A stretch of 64,000 nucleotides of DNA from Bog-473 sp963788125 (GTDB lineage: Bacteria > Actinomycetota > Acidimicrobiia > Acidimicrobiales > RAAP-2), in assembly GCA_963788125.1 (NCBI GenBank), contig CAWBFN010000001.1:1240001-1304000 (forward strand). Reading direction: 5' to 3'. Of this stretch, positions 43,279-52,094 are shown piece after piece (position 1 is the stretch's first letter; each line of letters starts with the position of its first letter). The position numbers and the translations under genes were made by a program. Below the pieces are notes generated by a model. The model was not told where the DNA came from. It made no database searches and worked only from the letters and a program-made list of their open reading frames with translations.

Positions 43279-43286
43279 ATGTCAAT

Positions 43287-44339
43287 ATGGCACTCTCAGA
43301 GGTCATGACATCGAGCGCCCCCGTCGACCACGGGTTCCACGCGCTGCGCATCAAGGATGTGGTGCGTGAGACAGCCGAGGCCAACTCGTTCGTGCTCGAC
43401 GTGCCGCCGGATATGCGTGAGGCGTTCGCCTACGAGTCGGGCCAGTTCTGCAACTTCAGGGTCTGGGTGGATGGCCAACCGTTCGTCAGGTGCTACTCCA
43501 TGTCGTCCGCGCCCGGTGTAGACCCCGATCTTCGGGTGACGGTCAAGCGGGTACCCGACGGGGTGGTGTCGAACTGGATGAACGACCATCTTTCGCCGGG
43601 CGACGTCGTCGAGGTCAGCCGCCCCGCCGGCTTCTTCCGCCTCGTCGAGGGCCAGGGCGAGGGCGACATTGTGGCGTTCAGCGCGGGAAGCGGCATCACG
43701 CCTGTTCTGTCGCTGGTCAAGACGGCGGTGGCGACGACGTCGCAGCGGGTGCGCTTGCTCTACGCCAACCGGGATGAAGATGCCATCATCCTCCGATCCG
43801 AGATCGACGCCCTTGCCGCTCACCCACGGTTCACGGTCTCGCACCACCTGGACATACAAAAGGGATTCGTCGATCGGGACGCGATCGACGCCTTCATGGC
43901 CCCGGCGGGGGGCGCCGAGTTCTACGTGTGCGGTCCAGGCCCCTTCATGGACGTCGTGGAGCACACGTTGCTGGCGGGAGGTGTCGAGGAGGCGCGGATC
44001 CACATAGAGCGGTTCACCCCCGAGGAGTGGCTGCCGGAGCCGGAGCCGGCCGGTGTCACCGATGCGCCCACCCGCGTGACGATCCAGATAGGCGCTCGCA
44101 CCGAGACGACCGACTATCACCCGGGCACGACGATCCTCCAGACAGCGCGCCAAATGGGCATGTCCCCACCGTTCTCCTGCGAGTCGGGGAGTTGCGCCAC
44201 CTGCATGGCTAGACTGACCGAGGGCACGGCGTCCATGCATGTCAACAACGCCCTCACGCCCGAAGAGGTGGCTGAAGGGTGGGTGCTCACCTGCCAGGCC
44301 CTGCCGACCAGCCCGACGGTGCACGTTGTCTATGAGTGA
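43287..44339 (+). CDS. Oxygenase reductase: FAD/NAD(P)H + plant-type [2Fe-2S] ferredoxin domain
   Basis: 350 residues in the order FAD domain (RCYSMSS at 68-74), NAD(P)H domain (GSGITP at 134-139, CGPGPFMD near 215-222) and C-terminal plant-type ferredoxin with Cys298, Cys303, Cys306 and Cys336 (CESGSCATC ... LTCQA). This is the layout of KshB, HmpX and PaaE-type reductases, which feed electrons from NAD(P)H to Rieske oxygenases or diiron enzymes. A natural partner in the window is the Rieske oxygenase at 60622, which has no reductase of its own. ATG 43287 from a leaderless promoter; the dehydrogenase gene follows 15 nt later. Confidence 0.92.
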   Translation: MALSEVMTSSAPVDHGFHALRIKDVVRETAEANSFVLDVPPDMREAFAYESGQFCNFRVWVDGQPFVRCYSMSSAPGVDPDLRVTVKRVPDGVVSNWMNDHLSPGDVVEVSRPAGFFRLVEGQGEGDIVAFSAGSGITPVLSLVKTAVATTSQRVRLLYANRDEDAIILRSEIDALAAHPRFTVSHHLDIQKGFVDRDAIDAFMAPAGGAEFYVCGPGPFMDVVEHTLLAGGVEEARIHIERFTPEEWLPEPEPAGVTDAPTRVTIQIGARTETTDYHPGTTILQTARQMGMSPPFSCESGSCATCMARLTEGTASMHVNNALTPEEVAEGWVLTCQALPTSPTVHVVYE

Positions 44340-44354
44340 GGGAACGACTCCCTG

Positions 44355-45485
44355 ATGGAGATCGACGAGTTCCAGGCGTCAGTGGACGCCTGGCTCCAGC
44401 AGAACGAAGGGGTCCTGGCACCCGATCACCCGGACAGCGAGAGTCTGGACGACCAGATGGCACAGCTGGCCAAGGTCAAGCGTCTCGCGTACGAAGCCGG
44501 CTACATGCGCTGGGGTTGGCCCGAGCGGGTGGGCGGGCTCGGAGGCTCCCCGCTCCTGCGCGCCTATCTCGGTGAGGCTCTGACCACCCGTGGCCTCGTC
44601 GAGCCCGGCGTCTACTCCATGACCGAGGTCCTCGCGCCCACCATGATCAACTTCGCGTCACCGGAGCTCGCCGCCGACATGGTGCCCCGACTCTTGCGAG
44701 GCGACGAGACTTGGTGCCAGGGGTTCTCCGAGCCCGGCACCGGGAGCAACCTCGCTGCGCTGTCATGTCGCGCCACCCGGACCGACGATGGTTGGCTCGT
44801 CAACGGGCAAAAGGTGTGGACCAGCTTTGCCCAGTACGCCGATCGCTGCGTGCTCCTCACCCGCACCGGCTCGCCGGACTCCGCCCACAAGGGCATTACC
44901 GCCCTCTTCGTCGACATGGACAGCCCTGGCATCGTCGTGCGCCCGATCGAGACGATGCACGGTGCGCCGGAGTTCTCCGAGGTCTTCTACGACGACGTCG
45001 CCGTGCCGTTCGACCGCACCCTCGGCGAGGAGGGCCAGGGCTGGTCGGTGGCGATGGACCTCCTCCCCTACGAGAGGAGCACGTCGTTCTGGCATCGCGC
45101 CGCCTACCTGCACCGCCGTTTCCAGGATCTCCTCCGCGACGCCCCAGCCGACACGCTCGACCCCGCCGACGTCGGTGACGTGACACTGCTCCTCTACGCA
45201 CTGCGGGCCCGCTCGAGAGCCACGCAGCACCGGATGGCCGCCGGCGAACGCCTCGGGCCCGAGACCTCCATCGACAAGGTCCTGGTGGCCACCACCGAGC
45301 AGGCGATATTCGACCTCGTCTCCGACGGCATGGGCGCCGAGTTGGCGACCGCTGACGACGTTGCGAGCGATCGGTGGCGTCGTCAGTTCCTGTACTCGAG
45401 GGCCGCGACGATCTACGGCGGCACTGCGGAGATTCAGCGGAATATCATCGCCCGCCGGCTTCTCGACCTCGGAGCGGATCGCTAG
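44355..45485 (+). CDS. Acyl-CoA dehydrogenase
   Basis: 376 residues: WGWPERVGGLGGSPLLRAYL, WCQGFSEPGTGSNLAALSCR, GQKVWTSFAQYADRCVLLTR, and the end IYGGTAEIQRNIIARRLLDL. Belongs to the FadE class with GGT in place of the YEGT glutamate. FAD-dependent. It follows the reductase gene by 15 nt, an unusual pairing that suggests the oxygenated product is handled as an acyl-CoA. Its stop TAG is half of a CTAG palindrome shared with the convergent dehydrogenase gene. Confidence 0.9.
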   Translation: MEIDEFQASVDAWLQQNEGVLAPDHPDSESLDDQMAQLAKVKRLAYEAGYMRWGWPERVGGLGGSPLLRAYLGEALTTRGLVEPGVYSMTEVLAPTMINFASPELAADMVPRLLRGDETWCQGFSEPGTGSNLAALSCRATRTDDGWLVNGQKVWTSFAQYADRCVLLTRTGSPDSAHKGITALFVDMDSPGIVVRPIETMHGAPEFSEVFYDDVAVPFDRTLGEEGQGWSVAMDLLPYERSTSFWHRAAYLHRRFQDLLRDAPADTLDPADVGDVTLLLYALRARSRATQHRMAAGERLGPETSIDKVLVATTEQAIFDLVSDGMGAELATADDVASDRWRRQFLYSRAATIYGGTAEIQRNIIARRLLDLGADR

Positions 45486-46360
45486 GGTTGTGACCCCTCG
45501 ACGAAAGGGAAGATACGGGTGAAATCCGCACCCGGCTCGGTCGCAGCGAACCGCTCCCACACCGAAGCAGTGACCCTGCCGATGGTCGCGGTCCCGCCCT
45601 CATCCTCGACGGCGTTCAGGTAGAGCCGCACATCCTTCATCATCAGCGAGTTGGTGAAGCCCGCTGCGTAGCGCTCGGTCAGTATCTGAACGGGGAATTT
45701 GTCACTCGTGGCGGCACTCTGCCCACTCGACCCGTTCAGCACCTCGAGCATCGTCGCCATGTCGAGCCCGAGCGAACGGCCGAATGCGATCGCCTCGCTG
45801 GTCGCCGCGAGCGCCGTGGCCGACAGGAAGTTGTTGGCCAGTTTCAGAGCCTGGCCCATGCCGGGACGATCGCCCACCCGGTATCGCCGGTCGCTCAGCC
45901 CGGCGAGCACCGGCTGCACGTGGGCACAGGCGTCCTCCGATCCGGCGAACATCACAGCGAGCGTGCGGGCTCGAGCTCCCGCGACGCCACCGGAGACGGG
46001 GGCGTCGACATAGGCGACGCCCCCGCGCGCCAGCAGTTCGTTGACGGCCGAGGCCGCGGCCGGCCCGATGGTCGAGGTGTCGACCACGTGTGTGGTGCGG
46101 CGATCCGCGGCGGCGAGAATCTGGCCCGCGACCTGCTCCGAGGCGGTGCCGTCGGGAAGGCTGAAGACGACGACGTCGGCGCGCTGTGCCACCCCGGCCA
46201 CGTCGCTCACATAGGCGGCTCCCTCGGGTGATCGCTCGGGGCCGAGGGCATCGTGCGTCAGGGTGGGAAGCCCGCGCTGCACGAGGTTGGCCGCCAGGAC
46301 GCTGCCCATATGACCGAGACCGACGACCCCAACGCTCTGCGCCGTCACGCTCCCTCCCAT
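45482..46360 (-). CDS. 3-hydroxyisobutyrate-dehydrogenase-family protein
   Basis: 292 residues of the beta-hydroxyacid dehydrogenase family: GVVGLGHMGSVLAANLV (NAD(P) loop), DAPVSGGVAGARA (substrate loop) and the catalytic lysine in GQALKLANNF. Oxidises a beta-hydroxy acid such as 3-hydroxyisobutyrate or reduces its semialdehyde. ATG 46360 has GGAAGGAG upstream, while GTG 46348 has GGGAGGG; either may be used. With the aldehyde dehydrogenase gene divergent at 46618 (methylmalonate-semialdehyde-like step) it could serve valine or isobutyrate breakdown, linking with the mutase genes. That link is inferred. Confidence 0.9.
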   Translation of the reverse strand: MGGSVTAQSVGVVGLGHMGSVLAANLVQRGLPTLTHDALGPERSPEGAAYVSDVAGVAQRADVVVFSLPDGTASEQVAGQILAAADRRTTHVVDTSTIGPAAASAVNELLARGGVAYVDAPVSGGVAGARARTLAVMFAGSEDACAHVQPVLAGLSDRRYRVGDRPGMGQALKLANNFLSATALAATSEAIAFGRSLGLDMATMLEVLNGSSGQSAATSDKFPVQILTERYAAGFTNSLMMKDVRLYLNAVEDEGGTATIGRVTASVWERFAATEPGADFTRIFPFVEGSQP

Positions 46361-46427
46361 GAGCTCCTTCCATGATCAGTACGCCGACGCGCATGCCACA
46401 CGTTCTTTCCGACGCCGAGGATGGCGA

Positions 46428-46443
46428 GAGGTGAACATACCTC
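46428..46443. promoter_or_regulatory. Inverted repeat GAGGT-n6-ACCTC
   Basis: GAGGT and ACCTC separated by GAACAT, in the 257 nt region between the divergent hydroxyacid dehydrogenase and aldehyde dehydrogenase genes. The same half sites with a longer spacer flank the promoter of the broken TetR gene (57683-57710). Could be a shared operator half site; weak evidence. Confidence 0.25.
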
Positions 46444-46617
46444 GTTTTCGCGATGTCACAGTGCGGGACCGGCGCCAGGACGTCAGGACGTCAGGATCAT
46501 CGACTCCACGAGGAGGCTCCGGATGGAAAGAGAACGACAGTCTCCTCCCGACGCAACATGACTCTCTCGGGGCTCAGCCGGCCGCATGTCTCCGGGTGAA
46601 ACGCTATTGTCCTGGCT

Positions 46618-48099
46618 GTGACGGCGATACCAGAGGTCAACCCGGAGTCGAGGCTGCTCATTGACGGAAAGCTCGTCGATGCGACCGACGGCGAGACCTT
46701 CGCGAACGTGAACCCCGCGACCGAGGAGTTGCTCGGCCACGTCGCCGACGCATCGAGCGAGGACATGCAGCGTGCCATCTCCGCCGCTCGGCGCGCGTTC
46801 GACGAAACGGACTGGTCGACGGACCGCTCGTTCCGCCAGCGCTGCCTCGGGCAACTGCAAGAGGCCGTCGAGGCCGAGAAGGAAGAGCTGAGGGAACAGC
46901 TCATCTTGGAGGTCGGCTGCCCCCGTAGCCTCACCTACGGGCCACAGCTCGAGGGCCCGCTCGCCAGTGCCGTCCGCTACCCCCTGCAGCTGATGGACGA
47001 GTACGCCTGGGAGACCGAGCTGCCCGACGCCCCCGGGCTACAGGGGATCATGAACACGCGACGCATCGCCAAGGAACCGATCGGAGTGGTCGGGGCGATC
47101 GTGCCGTGGAACTATCCGTTCGAGGTCTCCTACAACAAACTCGGCCAGGCCCTGGCCACGGGGAACACGGTGGTGCTCAAGGCGGCGCCCGACACGCCCT
47201 GGAATGCCACGTTCATCGGCCGCCTCGCCGCCGAGCACACCGACATCCCCCCCGGCGTCTTGAACGTGATCACCTCGTCGGATCACCTGGTCGGCGAGCA
47301 ACTCACGCTCTCCCCGGAGGTCGACCTCATCTCCTTCACGGGCTCGACGGCGGTCGGAAAACGGATCATGGAAAAGGGCGCGGCCACGCTCAAGCGCCTC
47401 TTCCTCGAACTCGGGGGCAAGTCGGCCACCATCGTGCTTGACGATGCGGACTTCCCTTCGGCCATGCTGATAGGCCTCGCCGTCTGCTCCCATGCCGGCC
47501 AGGGCTGCGCCGTGCCGACACGCATGCTCCTTCCCCGATCCCGCTACGACGAAGGCGTAGAACTGCTGCGGGCGAATCTGGCGGCGGCGCCCTATGGTGA
47601 CCCTCAGAGCCCCGACGTGATGATGGGACCCCTGATCTCGGAAAAACAGCGCACCCGCGTCCTGGGCTACATCCAACGGGGAATCGACGAAGGCGCCACG
47701 CTGGCACTGGGCGGACATCGCCCGAAGGACATGACCAAGGGCTGGTACGTCGAGCCGACCCTGTTCACCGATGTCGACAACTCCATGACGATCGCCCGAG
47801 AAGAGATCTTCGGCCCCGTGCTCGTCGTCATCCCGTTCGACGACGACGATGATGCCGTGATGATCGCCAACGACAGCAACTACGGGCTGGGCGGGATGGT
47901 GTTCTCCGGGTCGCTCGACCGCTCGCTCGCGGTGGCCAGACGTGTCCGGGCCGGCTCGCTGAGCTTAAATGGCGGCGCGGCGTTCGGGCCCGACGTTCCC
48001 TTCGGCGGTTACAAGGACAGCGGCATCGGGCGGCAGAACGGCACGGCAGGGTTCGATCAGTACCTCGAGACCAAGTCACTCGCCTGGCCCGCCGGCTGA
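46618..48099 (+). CDS. Aldehyde dehydrogenase
   Basis: 493 residues. Catalytic residues visible: Asn165 (VPWNYPF), Glu264 (FLELGGKSA), Cys297 (AGQGCAVPTR), and the C-terminal FGPVLVVIPFDDDDDAVMIA. GTG 46618 starts 7 nt after TATTGT, so the mRNA may be leaderless; there is no Shine-Dalgarno. It leads an operon with two dehydrogenases and an enoyl-CoA hydratase (37 nt gap to the first). Converts an aldehyde intermediate to the acid, probably before CoA activation. Confidence 0.92.
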   Translation: MTAIPEVNPESRLLIDGKLVDATDGETFANVNPATEELLGHVADASSEDMQRAISAARRAFDETDWSTDRSFRQRCLGQLQEAVEAEKEELREQLILEVGCPRSLTYGPQLEGPLASAVRYPLQLMDEYAWETELPDAPGLQGIMNTRRIAKEPIGVVGAIVPWNYPFEVSYNKLGQALATGNTVVLKAAPDTPWNATFIGRLAAEHTDIPPGVLNVITSSDHLVGEQLTLSPEVDLISFTGSTAVGKRIMEKGAATLKRLFLELGGKSATIVLDDADFPSAMLIGLAVCSHAGQGCAVPTRMLLPRSRYDEGVELLRANLAAAPYGDPQSPDVMMGPLISEKQRTRVLGYIQRGIDEGATLALGGHRPKDMTKGWYVEPTLFTDVDNSMTIAREEIFGPVLVVIPFDDDDDAVMIANDSNYGLGGMVFSGSLDRSLAVARRVRAGSLSLNGGAAFGPDVPFGGYKDSGIGRQNGTAGFDQYLETKSLAWPAG

Positions 48100-48136
48100 T
48101 CGGACCAGCGGTGGACGACGAGCGAGGGGGGGATTG

Positions 48137-49276
48137 ATGTTGCTGACGCCGGACTCCGACCAGGAGCTCTTTCGAGAGACGACCGCGAAGCTCCTGAACG
48201 AGCACGTCCCCGTTGGGGAGCTTCGTCGCCTGCGCGATGATCCCTTCGGTTTCGACACCGAGTACTGGCGATGGGGAGCGGACCTCGGGTGGACCTCGCT
48301 TCTCGTCAGCGACGCACACGGCGGCGGCTCCATCAGCGGTCAGGGCCTCGTCGATCTCTCTCTCGTAGCCTATGAGTTCGGTCGTCACGCCGCACCTGGG
48401 CCGTTGGCCGTGAGCAACGTGGTCGCCGCCACCCTCAGCGACCACGGCGACCCGAAGTACGAGCCGGTCCTCCATCAACTGATGTCGGGCGAGTCGATCG
48501 CCACGTGGTGCTTCGGCGAGCCGCCGCCCAATGACCAGCTGGCCTGCGTCAGCCTCGACGTTCGAGTCGACGGTGACGACGTGGTGCTGAATGGCGTCAA
48601 ACGCCCGGTGGAGTCGGGGCAGCGCGCCGACTACCTGCTCGTCACCGGGCGCACCGGCGAAGGTCACACGCAGGTGCTCGTACCTGCAGGAACGGCCGGC
48701 GTGTCCGTCACAGCACTGCACACGGTTGATCTGACCCGTCGGTTCTCGATCGTGTCGTTCGACGACGTCCGGCTACCCGCCTCCGCCGTGATCGGTGAGG
48801 TCGGCGGTGCGATCGGGCAGGTGAAGTGGCAAGTCGACATTGCCGTGGCAATCCTCTGCGCGGAGTCGGTGGGAGCCATGCAGGCGGCGTTCGACATGAC
48901 CGTCGAATGGGCCTTCGACCGTCATTCGTTCGGGCGCCCCCTGGCGTCGTATCAGGCGCTCAAGCACCGCTTTGCCGATATGAAGACGTGGCTCGAGGCG
49001 AGTCACGCGATCAGCGACGCCGCCACCATCGCCGCGGCAACCCGCTCCCCCGATGCCGAAGAGCTCCTGAGTGCCGCCAAAGCTTTCATCGGAGACTACG
49101 GCACCGAGCTGATGCAGGATTGCGTCCAGCTGCACGGTGGCATCGGGTTGACCTTCGAGCACGATCTCCATCTGTACTTTCGGCGCCAGACCGTGAACCG
49201 TGCGCTCTACGGCACACCGGCAGAGCATCGCCAGCGGCTGGCCGACGTCAGCGACCGAGACAAGGGGGCCGCATGA
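48137..49276 (+). CDS. Acyl-CoA dehydrogenase, short form
   Basis: 379 residues: LLTPDSDQELFRETTAKLLN at the start and a C-terminal region SFGRPLASYQALKHRFADM, then VQLHGGIGLTFEHDLHLYFRR with no YEGT/GGT segment. Same short class as the gene at 33368. It overlaps the next dehydrogenase by 4 bp (ATGA), pointing to a heteromeric enzyme. ATG 48137 has GAGGGGGG upstream; the frame to 47969 lies inside the aldehyde dehydrogenase gene and is not used. Confidence 0.88.
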   Translation: MLLTPDSDQELFRETTAKLLNEHVPVGELRRLRDDPFGFDTEYWRWGADLGWTSLLVSDAHGGGSISGQGLVDLSLVAYEFGRHAAPGPLAVSNVVAATLSDHGDPKYEPVLHQLMSGESIATWCFGEPPPNDQLACVSLDVRVDGDDVVLNGVKRPVESGQRADYLLVTGRTGEGHTQVLVPAGTAGVSVTALHTVDLTRRFSIVSFDDVRLPASAVIGEVGGAIGQVKWQVDIAVAILCAESVGAMQAAFDMTVEWAFDRHSFGRPLASYQALKHRFADMKTWLEASHAISDAATIAAATRSPDAEELLSAAKAFIGDYGTELMQDCVQLHGGIGLTFEHDLHLYFRRQTVNRALYGTPAEHRQRLADVSDRDKGAA

Positions 49277-50535
49277 GCGACGAGGAAGATCTCGAGAGCT
49301 TTCGGCAGCGGGCTCGGACCTTCGTCCGCAGCGAGCTCCGACCCGTGGCACCCCACGGGTCGGGCGGCATTCTGCGGCCAGACCTGACCGACCAGGAGGA
49401 GCTCGCTGCAGTCGCCCGTGAACGAGAGGTGCAGCGGAAGCTGTTCGACGCGGGCTTGGCCGGCATCTGCTTCCCTCGGGACTACGGCGGCCAGGGGCTC
49501 GCACATGCGCATCAACGTGTGCTGAACGAAGAGCTGTCGGGCTACGAGTACCCGGCGCGCATCCAGGCCCCGACGTTCTCGCCCTGTGCCGCCGTCCTCC
49601 TCGACTTTGGAACTGAGGATCAGAAGCAGCGACACATCCCGGCGATTCTGAAGGGCGACGAGATCTGGATGCAGTTCCTTTCCGAACCGGGAGGCGGCTC
49701 GGATGTCGCCGGCGCGCTGACCAGTGCGGTTCGCGATGGTGACGAGTGGGTCCTGAACGGGTCGAAGATCTGGACGACCGGCGCCTGGTGGTCCGACTGG
49801 GCTCTCTGTCTGGCCCGGACCAACTGGGACGTCCCCAAGCACCGTGGCCTGACGGTGTTCATACTGCCCCTCCGCCGAGAGGGTATCGAGGTCCACCGCA
49901 TCGAGATGCTGAACGGATCAAAGGAGTTCTGCCAGGAGTTCTTGACCGACGTACGAGTGCACGACACCGACCGGATCGGGCAGGTGGACGAGGGCTGGAC
50001 GGTGGGAACACGCTGGATGTTCCACGAGCGCATGTTGACCAACTCACCCCTCGTGACGCTCCCCGCCGGGAACTCCGGCGGCGGCGGCGGAGCTTCCTCT
50101 GTGCATGGCATCGCCCGTGACTCGGGCCGGCTTCACGATCCCTACATCCGAGACCTCATCGGCGAGGAGCGAATGCTGAGGCTCGTCGGCAACGAGCTCC
50201 GGCGCAGGATCGGCGAAGGGACGTCGAGCGGTGCCATGCCGGACCAGTCGGCAGCGATCGGCCGGCTGTTCTCCGGGATCACCTCGGCGCGGATTACCAC
50301 CATCGGGTTCGAGATCTCCGGTTCGGCCGGAGCGGCGTGGAGCGACGATGACGGGGAGTTGGCCCAGCGCGGCGGCGATCTCCTCATGCGGCAGGTGTCG
50401 TGCATCGGCGGCGGCACCACCGAGATGGCACGCAACGTCATCAGCGAGCGCGTGCTCGGAATGCCCCGGGAGCGGGCGCTGGATCGGGACGTCGCGTTCC
50501 GCGACGTCCCCCGCAGCGCATCGCCGCGGCCCTGA
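49273..50535 (+). CDS. Acyl-CoA dehydrogenase (partner of the preceding gene)
   Basis: 420 residues: LFDAGLAGICFPRDYGGQGL, WMQFLSEPGGGSDVAGALTS, GSKIWTTGAWWSDWALCLAR, and the end CIGGGTTEMARNVISERVLGM, the FadE class with Gly at the usual YEGT glutamate. ATGA overlap with the preceding short dehydrogenase. Likely an alpha2beta2 dehydrogenase as in steroid side-chain or ring-fragment degradation. FAD- and ETF-dependent, cytosolic. Confidence 0.9.
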   Translation: MSDEEDLESFRQRARTFVRSELRPVAPHGSGGILRPDLTDQEELAAVAREREVQRKLFDAGLAGICFPRDYGGQGLAHAHQRVLNEELSGYEYPARIQAPTFSPCAAVLLDFGTEDQKQRHIPAILKGDEIWMQFLSEPGGGSDVAGALTSAVRDGDEWVLNGSKIWTTGAWWSDWALCLARTNWDVPKHRGLTVFILPLRREGIEVHRIEMLNGSKEFCQEFLTDVRVHDTDRIGQVDEGWTVGTRWMFHERMLTNSPLVTLPAGNSGGGGGASSVHGIARDSGRLHDPYIRDLIGEERMLRLVGNELRRRIGEGTSSGAMPDQSAAIGRLFSGITSARITTIGFEISGSAGAAWSDDDGELAQRGGDLLMRQVSCIGGGTTEMARNVISERVLGMPRERALDRDVAFRDVPRSASPRP

Positions 50536-50654
50536 GCGACTCCTTCTGCCTCATCCTCCCGCAGGAATGCCGCAATGAGGATCACGTCGGGGATTCCAAA
50601 GTATCGTGTGTGACCGATGACGTTCCGACGGGCGCGGCGCGGCGCGGCGACTGC

Positions 50655-51314
50655 ATGACGGTCCGTACCGCGGACGTCGACGGGGTTCTTGTGGCGACGA
50701 TCGACGACGGAAAGGTGAACGCCCTCTCGACCGAGGTCATCGACGGTCTCAGGGCGGCGCTCGCCCTCGCCTCGGAGCGCGGTCAGCCCCTGGTCGTCAC
50801 CGGAAGGGACGGCTACTACTCCGCCGGTTTCGACCTCGCCGTGATACACGGTGAGGACAAGGCCCTCGCCTCGGCCCTCCTGTCCAATGGGGGTCATCTG
50901 TACAGAGAAGTCGTCGAGGCACCGGTTCCTGTCGTGGCATCGTGCACCGGTCATGCCATTGCCGGTGGAGCACTGCTCCTGTTGTGCGCGGACTACCGGA
51001 TCGGTCGGGCCGGGACGTATCGACTCGGCTTCAACGAGGTGACGTTCGGAATGGCGTTGCCCTCACTCGTCGTGGCCATCGCAACACACCGCCTGGAGAG
51101 CCGGTACCTGACGGCGGCGACGATGTTCGCACAGCTCGCCTCGCCCGAGGACGCCATGGCCATGGGGTATCTCGATGAGGTCGTGGACGATCCCCTCCCC
51201 CGCGCCTGCGAGTTCGCTGCATCGACCGCAGCACTGCCGGCGCGGGCCTTCGCCACGACCAAGCGCCGGGTCCGAGGCCCGTTGCAGCAGCAACTCGCGG
51301 CCTTCGACCTCTGA
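50655..51314 (+). CDS. Enoyl-CoA hydratase/isomerase family protein
   Basis: 219 residues, crotonase fold: oxyanion hole FDLAVIHGEDK and CTGHAIAGGALLLLCADYRI, then FNEVTFGMALPSL with the conserved Glu. It would hydrate a 2-enoyl-CoA or carry out a related crotonase reaction. ATG 50655 lies 119 nt after the dehydrogenase stop, same direction. At about 219 residues it lacks part of the C-terminal trimerisation helices of the 260-residue family members, as some FadB/EchA-like proteins do. Convergent to the GntR gene, 10 nt apart. Confidence 0.88.
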   Translation: MTVRTADVDGVLVATIDDGKVNALSTEVIDGLRAALALASERGQPLVVTGRDGYYSAGFDLAVIHGEDKALASALLSNGGHLYREVVEAPVPVVASCTGHAIAGGALLLLCADYRIGRAGTYRLGFNEVTFGMALPSLVVAIATHRLESRYLTAATMFAQLASPEDAMAMGYLDEVVDDPLPRACEFAASTAALPARAFATTKRRVRGPLQQQLAAFDL

Positions 51315-51324
51315 CCGTCGGGCC

Positions 51325-52038
51325 CTACGCGCTGTCCCGCCGGCGGGCAAGGGAGTCCGCCCGAGCATGGAGCTGATCAGGCGCGGGGGTCGAGAGCTCG
51401 GTCGTCCTCGTCCGGAGCCAGTCGCCGAGCGCGGCACCTGCGTCGATGACGTGGGCCTCGGCGAGCGTGCGCGCCGCGACGCCGTCGCCCCTGTCCATGG
51501 CGTCGAGGAGGACCGCGTGGTCCGCCTGGCTGCGCCACAGCTGCTCGGGGAAGAGCTCGAAGTAGCTCGTCGGCACCACCCGGACCGCCTGGCGCACGTA
51601 GGTCAAGAGCCGCCGGGATCCCGAAGCCAGGTTGACGGCGCGGTGGAACCGCCAGTTGGCCGCCACGACGTCGTCGGCGCCGGCGACGTCGTCCGCCAGG
51701 GTGTGCAGGTTCTCCCGCTCCTCGGGGGTGATCCGCACCGTCGCCCACTCGGCCGCCTTGCCGGCGAGGGTGGCCAGGACGGCAAAGTTGTCGACCGCAT
51801 CCTCGGGACTGATCCCGACAACGGTGATCCCGCTGCGGGGCGTGACGTTCACGAGGCCTTCGTAGGAGAGCTCGAGCAGCGCCTCGCGGACGGGAGTGCG
51901 GCTCGTGCCGAACTCACGCGTGATCTCGTCGAGGTCGAGTCGGGCACCGGGTCGCAGACGACCGGTGAGAATCCGGTCGCGTAGTTCGTTCGCGGCCCGG
52001 GCACGGACGGTCCCTCCGATCGGCTTGAAATCTGACAT
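51325..52038 (-). CDS. GntR-family regulator, FCD (FadR) type
   Basis: 237 residues. N-terminal winged helix RAANELRDRILTGRLRPGAR, ITREFGTSRTPVREALLEL, and a C-terminal FCD helical ligand domain with FHRAVNLASGS and HAVLLDAMDRGDGVAARTLA. It probably represses the divergent LLM-CitE-like unit or the hydratase operon and responds to an organic acid or acyl-CoA. ATG 52038 lies just inside an AT-rich operator-promoter region; the open frame continues to 52095 but has no better start. Confidence 0.9.
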   Translation of the reverse strand: MSDFKPIGGTVRARAANELRDRILTGRLRPGARLDLDEITREFGTSRTPVREALLELSYEGLVNVTPRSGITVVGISPEDAVDNFAVLATLAGKAAEWATVRITPEERENLHTLADDVAGADDVVAANWRFHRAVNLASGSRRLLTYVRQAVRVVPTSYFELFPEQLWRSQADHAVLLDAMDRGDGVAARTLAEAHVIDAGAALGDWLRTRTTELSTPAPDQLHARADSLARRRDSA

Positions 52039-52055
52039 ATCACATATTATATTGC
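52031..52055. promoter_or_regulatory. AT-rich GntR operator/promoter candidate
   Basis: Between the GntR gene and the divergent LLM gene only 56 nt remain, with a marked AT-rich patch CATATCACATATTATATT (inverted ATAT halves). In such GC-rich DNA this is likely the promoter for both genes and the autoregulatory site of the FCD regulator. Confidence 0.4.
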
Positions 52056-52094
52056 AGACGGCGACCAGCGCCAGCAAAAGGAGCTTCGAGAGCA

